A stretch of DNA of 11,315 nt from Planctomycetota bacterium (GTDB lineage Bacteria; Planctomycetota; Planctomycetia; Planctomycetales; Planctomycetaceae), in the NCBI GenBank assembly GCA_024278285.1, contig JAJRTM010000169.1, positions 1-11,315 of the forward strand, given 5' to 3'. The notes under the pieces were generated by a model. That model had not been told where the DNA came from. It saw only the letters and a list, made by a program, of their open reading frames with translations, and made no database searches. Positions 7,787 through 11,315 of the stretch are shown in pieces. The position numbers and the translations under genes are program-made. Positions within the stretch are counted from its first letter, which is position 1. Each line of letters begins with the position of its first letter.

Positions 7787-7820
7787 CTCAACCCTTTTAT
7801 ACAATGCTCAAGGGGTTGAG
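7787..7820 (-). terminator. Stem-loop after ptsI, possible terminator
   Basis: CTCAACCC (7787-7794) pairs with GGGTTGAG (7813-7820). The stem can continue by two more pairs (TT with AA) across a one-base bulge. It begins about 22 bases downstream of the ptsI stop codon and lies before the next promoter on the same strand, which suits a transcript end. There is no T-run after the stem on either strand, so a classical intrinsic terminator is not shown. Confidence 0.4.
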
Positions 7821-7841
7821 TTATTCGCTTGGTTTTGCCCT

Positions 7842-9581
7842 TTATTTGGCAAGGATTTTTTGAAGTTCGCGGGTGAGATAGCTTTCAACATCACGAGCGA
7901 GATCCTGCGATTTGGCGTACTTTGCAATCTCTATCGCCTGGTCGATACTGATGCTGCGAATCACTTCTTTGATTTCGGGGATCACATGAGGGCTGACGCT
8001 GATTTGCCGAATCCCCAGTCCTATTAAAAGAGGAACGCATTTCGGGTCGGAACTCATCTGACCACAAACAGAAACCGGCACGTTATGATTTTTGCCAGCT
8101 TTGATAACCATATCGATCATGCGAATAATTGCAGGATCAGCCGCGCTGTGATACTTGGCAACTTCAGGATCGGAGCGATCTGCCGCTAAGGTGTATTGAA
8201 TCAGATCGTTTGTCCCAATCGAAAAGAAATCAACTTCCCGAGCAAATTCCTCAGCCATAATAACGGTTGCAGGAACTTCGACCATAATTCCCAGTAAAAC
8301 GTTCTTGTTGCAGGGAATGTCCTGTTCTTCGAGATCTTCCATCACTTCACGAACAGCCATGCGGGCTCGTCGGAATTCAAGCAGGGAAGAGACAAGCGGA
8401 AACATGATCCCAATATTCACACCAACGGCTGCTCTTAAAATTGCCCGAAGTTGAGTTTTGAACATATCAAGATGATTCAGCGATAACCGAATACTGCGTA
8501 ATCCTAATGCGGGATTGCTTTCTTCGTCATGTTCACGAACCATCCAGCCTGGAATTTTATCTGCACCAAGATCCAATGTTCTTATAATTGTCAACTGATC
8601 GGGGAAAGCTTGTGCCACTTCTCGGTACGCTTCATAATGTTCCTGTTCACTGGGGATTTCCTTACGCCCCAGATATAAAAATTCGGTCCGGTATAAGCCG
8701 ATACCATCCGCTCCGCGAAGTTGGCACTGTTCTGCTTCCTGCGGGAATTCGATATTACCTTGCAGCTTGATACGGACACCATCATTGGTTTCCGCAGTCA
8801 GTTCACTCATACATTCGAGTCGATGCAGACTGCTTTTGTGGCGCTCACGGGAAGCGTTAAATCGAATGAGTGTCTCATCATCAGGATCAATACAGACTTC
8901 ACCTGTTGTTCCATCGATAAGAACGGTTTCACCGCCGGAAATATCTGCCAGAAATGGTCCCAAACCGACCACTGCTGGTATTCCAAGTGCTGCTGCCAGA
9001 ATTGCGGTATGTGAGGTTCTCCCGCCGATTTCTGTCGCAAAACCAAGTACGAATTCCCGATTAAGTCCAGCCGTTTCGCTGGGCGTCAAATTATGGGCAA
9101 GAACAACAACCGGTTCGGTCAAGTCAGCAAGAGATTCTCGCTGTTCCCCCAGCAGATGGCGCAGGATTCTTTTTTCGAGATCGTAAATATCAACCGCTCG
9201 CTCTGCAAAATAAGCATTCCCGAGCGATTTGAATTGCCTGGCATATTTGCGAAGCGTTCGACTGGAGGCAAATTCTGGAGAGTAACATCGATCACGAATC
9301 AGAGTTTCCACTTCGGAAATCAGTTTCGGGTCTTGTGCCATTTGAAGATGCGCACTAAAAATGGCACCGTATAAAGCCCCAATTTCTTCATTGGCAAGTC
9401 GTTCGTTCTCTGCAATTTCTTCTGAAACGTGCTGTAATGCCAGTCGAAAACGTTCCAGTTCCTGGGTCACTTGTTTACGAGAAATGAAGCGTTGAGGAAT
9501 ACGAAAATCCTCACTCCCTATCACGAGCGTTTCCCCGGTTGCAACACCGGGAGAAACAGCAATTCCATTTCGAGTTATCAT
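7842..9581 (-). CDS. ptsI: Phosphoenolpyruvate-protein phosphotransferase, PTS Enzyme I
   Basis: Enzyme I is the cytoplasmic first component of the phosphotransferase system. It takes phosphate from phosphoenolpyruvate onto a His and passes it to HPr. The 579 residues match the full family length of about 575. The phospho-His lies in GGRTSHTAI (186-194) at His191. The C-terminal PEP-binding barrel shows GLYRTEF (Arg298), RTLDLGADK (Arg334), MVEVPA (Glu435), GTNDLIQY (Asn458, Asp459), DRSD (Arg469) and the catalytic Cys506 in VCGQM. These positions follow E. coli Enzyme I with an offset of two to four residues. The usual CGEM is CGQM here. The N-terminal HPr-binding helical part (about 35-145) is present. 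The ATG at 9581 starts directly with the typical [13 protein letters not shown] sequence but has no clear Shine-Dalgarno. No HPr (ptsH) or Enzyme II gene lies in the window, so the phosphate acceptor must be encoded elsewhere. Confidence 0.96.
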   Translation of the reverse strand: MITRNGIAVSPGVATGETLVIGSEDFRIPQRFISRKQVTQELERFRLALQHVSEEIAENERLANEEIGALYGAIFSAHLQMAQDPKLISEVETLIRDRCYSPEFASSRTLRKYARQFKSLGNAYFAERAVDIYDLEKRILRHLLGEQRESLADLTEPVVVLAHNLTPSETAGLNREFVLGFATEIGGRTSHTAILAAALGIPAVVGLGPFLADISGGETVLIDGTTGEVCIDPDDETLIRFNASRERHKSSLHRLECMSELTAETNDGVRIKLQGNIEFPQEAEQCQLRGADGIGLYRTEFLYLGRKEIPSEQEHYEAYREVAQAFPDQLTIIRTLDLGADKIPGWMVREHDEESNPALGLRSIRLSLNHLDMFKTQLRAILRAAVGVNIGIMFPLVSSLLEFRRARMAVREVMEDLEEQDIPCNKNVLLGIMVEVPATVIMAEEFAREVDFFSIGTNDLIQYTLAADRSDPEVAKYHSAADPAIIRMIDMVIKAGKNHNVPVSVCGQMSSDPKCVPLLIGLGIRQISVSPHVIPEIKEVIRSISIDQAIEIAKYAKSQDLARDVESYLTRELQKILAK

Positions 9582-9620
9582 TTTTGTTAATCGAATTCTA
9601 TCTTATTCACGTACGCTAGA

Positions 9621-9683
9621 TTTTCCAGCCTGAAACAATAACTCGCAGACTTTTCGAGTCATGATTTAGTGTTCGCTGGAAAA
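9621..9683. repeat. Nested inverted repeat upstream of ptsI
   Basis: An outer 9-base inverted repeat, TTTTCCAGC (9621-9629) and GCTGGAAAA (9675-9683), encloses an inner 5-base one, ACTCG (9641-9645) and CGAGT (9655-9659). It lies in the 162-base spacer between the cytochrome stop codon and the ptsI start, ending about 40 bases before that start. On the minus strand no T-run follows, so it does not look like an ordinary terminator. It could be an RNA leader structure or a binding site. Confidence 0.5.
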
Positions 9684-9743
9684 CCGAAAGATGATTATCT
9701 TGGATACCACATTTGTCATACTGGTATGCCTAACCTGCATCTT

Positions 9744-11315
9744 TCAGTTCTTTTTGAACATCGCATTATTGCGGTCCCCACGAGAAAGTAAATAAGCCAT
9801 CAAGTCGAGTACCTCTTGTTCGGTCAAGGTGTTGAGTAAACCGTTGGGCATCATCGAAGATTTGGAAGGAACCATTTCTTCGATATCATTTCGATTAACG
9901 TTCACCATCGCGTTCGGGTCGAGCATGTTGGTATTAACGCGGAAGGTATCTCCGGATAGATTAACAATCCGACCGTTAATCACTTTACCATTGACGGTAA
10001 TAATTTGGATTGCTTCATACTGATCGCTGACTTGCTTACTGGGCAGAACGATCGATTCAAGAATATCTCGCGAACTGAACCGACCTGCAAGTACGGTTAA
10101 ATCGGGGCCAATCGCGCCGCCTTGTTCATCGAAACGATGACACGCAAAACAGCTTGCTACCCCGAACATTTTGCGACCGTTATCGTAATCGCGATTTTTC
10201 AAATCCTTGGCAAGCAGCGGAACAAGATGTTCCATTGTCCAATCTTTTACGTGAGGGCGTGGTTTGGAAGTAAAAGGAGATGCAGAACTAGCAGGTTTGG
10301 CCTCGATAATCGGCTTCAACGCGATTTTTTCTTCCGGGCTTAATTTGGCAAGGGCATCTTTGCGGATGTTTGTCACGAACAAAGAGAAGCTTGCTCCCCC
10401 GCGATAGCCGGCTGCGCGTGTAAACCACGAGAAGTATTCTTTTTGTAATTCGGGTGTCCAGCCAACTTTGAGATGCCGAAGTGTTTTGGCAAAATCGATT
10501 TGCTCTTCCTGTGTTGGAGAGTCTTTCAAAAGTGCAACAATTTTTGTTGCAGCAGATGGTGCCTGCAAGTAAACAAGCATCTGTGCCAGTTCAGAATTCA
10601 GTGAAGCTGCTTTGGCAGGGAGCAGCGGCGAAAACTTTTTGATGAGCTGGTCTCGCGTTGGTAAATTGATTGGTCCGAAACGGTCAAAGCAAAGTGTGTA
10701 GACACGAATCATCGCTAATTTTTGCGGAACACTTAATCTGTTCCAATCGAGACGATCAAGCGATTTCAGAATGGCCCGCTGATCAGGATCATTCCCTGCG
10801 TTCTTGGGAAGATTGTTCCAGTCAGGAAGCGGTGCATCGATATTTTCCCCTTTTCCCATCACGTCACGCTGTTTATTTCGCGCCAACGCCATCAGCGACA
10901 TTAACGCGGTCCACGGATCGGTTGCCGAGATTGCTTTGTCTCGCCATTCGCTTTCATGGCGATGTTCAATCGCAATTCGAGCAGCGAATCGAATGAAGCG
11001 ATCTTCATGCTTCAAAAAAGGCCACGCTTTTTCAGCGGCATCAGGATGATCGCCCAGATGCAATTTCTCCAATTCTTTACGTTGTTGTCGCAGTTTTTGG
11101 AATGGATCAGCAATAACTCTAGCCTGTGCAGTTGATTCTTTTCCCTGATAAGTGACGCGGTACAAGCCTGACTGTACCTTGCGTCCACCAATTGTAAAAT
11201 ACATTGCCTGGTCGAGTGGATTGATTACGATATCGGTCAGGGGCAGTGGAGTTCCCGAAATAAATTCTTCGATGGTCGCGGTGTAAGTTGCCCCTTGCGG
11301 TTTCAAGTGGATGGC
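9744..11315 (-). CDS. Planctomycete-type heme-binding c-type cytochrome protein (partial, N-terminus off the right edge)
   Basis: This is the C-terminal part of a large exported protein ending in a cytochrome c domain, a type common in planctomycetes and annotated as a putative heme-binding domain protein. The reading frame is open to the right edge, with 523 residues visible. The first 55 or so residues ([21 protein letters not shown] and following) look like the last blades of a beta-propeller of the PQQ/sugar-dehydrogenase-like type. About 70-335 is helical and HEAT-like. The heme site CFACH is encoded at 10137-10151, followed by [14 protein letters not shown] candidate axial Met lies in KSSMMPNG near the end, before [18 protein letters not shown], the usual closing helix. 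Covalent heme attachment requires export to the periplasm, so a signal peptide is expected in the missing N-terminus. The redox partner and substrate are unknown. A TTG at 11306 could be read as a start but falls inside the propeller sequence, so it was not used. Confidence 0.9.
   Translation of the reverse strand, partial: AIHLKPQGATYTATIEEFISGTPLPLTDIVINPLDQAMYFTIGGRKVQSGLYRVTYQGKESTAQARVIADPFQKLRQQRKELEKLHLGDHPDAAEKAWPFLKHEDRFIRFAARIAIEHRHESEWRDKAISATDPWTALMSLMALARNKQRDVMGKGENIDAPLPDWNNLPKNAGNDPDQRAILKSLDRLDWNRLSVPQKLAMIRVYTLCFDRFGPINLPTRDQLIKKFSPLLPAKAASLNSELAQMLVYLQAPSAATKIVALLKDSPTQEEQIDFAKTLRHLKVGWTPELQKEYFSWFTRAAGYRGGASFSLFVTNIRKDALAKLSPEEKIALKPIIEAKPASSASPFTSKPRPHVKDWTMEHLVPLLAKDLKNRDYDNGRKMFGVASCFACHRFDEQGGAIGPDLTVLAGRFSSRDILESIVLPSKQVSDQYEAIQIITVNGKVINGRIVNLSGDTFRVNTNMLDPNAMVNVNRNDIEEMVPSKSSMMPNGLLNTLTEQEVLDLMAYLLSRGDRNNAMFKKN

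Noticed and set aside
8767..9186. 139-residue open frame on the plus strand
   Set aside because: It lies wholly inside ptsI on the opposite strand and its Ser/Arg-rich composition is typical of an antisense shadow.
9717..9728. Palindrome CATAC-TG-GTATG just downstream of the cytochrome gene
   Set aside because: A two-base loop and short arms make a hairpin unlikely, and a chance palindrome of this size is expected.
11304..11306. TTG as a start codon for the cytochrome protein
   Set aside because: The frame is open to the window edge and the residues here match the inside of a propeller-type domain, so the true start is outside the window.

Overview
The window reads as a piece of a planctomycete chromosome (Planctomycetota, probably order Planctomycetales). 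The evidence is the type of proteins: a heme-binding cytochrome c domain at the end of a propeller/HEAT protein, an HlyD-type adaptor with cytoplasmic GAF-like domains, a large TolC-family protein, a TonB-like-anchored VWA protein, and generally weak Shine-Dalgarno sequences. Base composition looks moderate, somewhat under 50% GC by eye. The genus cannot be fixed from this sequence. No tRNA, rRNA, CRISPR array, transposase or phage gene was seen.

Layout. Bases 1-629 (minus) hold the N-terminal part of a site-2-type M50 metalloprotease that runs off the left edge. Upstream of it on the same strand (749-2980) is a TolC-family outer-membrane factor. After a divergent intergenic region of about 300 bases, a plus-strand gene (3289-5091) encodes a periplasmic adaptor of the HlyD type with two GAF-like domains in its cytoplasmic N-terminal half. 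Together these look like parts of an envelope export locus, but no inner-membrane pump is present here.

Convergent to the adaptor, 42 bases away, is a minus-strand pair. It consists of a VWA-domain membrane protein (6705-7676) and, 17 bases downstream, signal peptidase II (5134-6687), whose chain continues in frame into a fifth membrane segment and a roughly 300-residue helical TPR-like domain. A good sigma70-like promoter (7730-7759) precedes the pair. Further right on the minus strand are Enzyme I of the phosphotransferase system (ptsI, 7842-9581) and the C-terminal part of a c-type cytochrome protein (9744-11315), which runs off the right edge. The spacers flanking ptsI carry two inverted-repeat structures (7787-7820 and 9621-9683).

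Most of the window is cell-envelope biology: membrane proteolysis, outer-membrane efflux, lipoprotein maturation and a VWA protein. The points most worth a second look are the LspA-TPR fusion, the GAF-regulated adaptor without a visible pump, and the nested inverted repeat upstream of ptsI.
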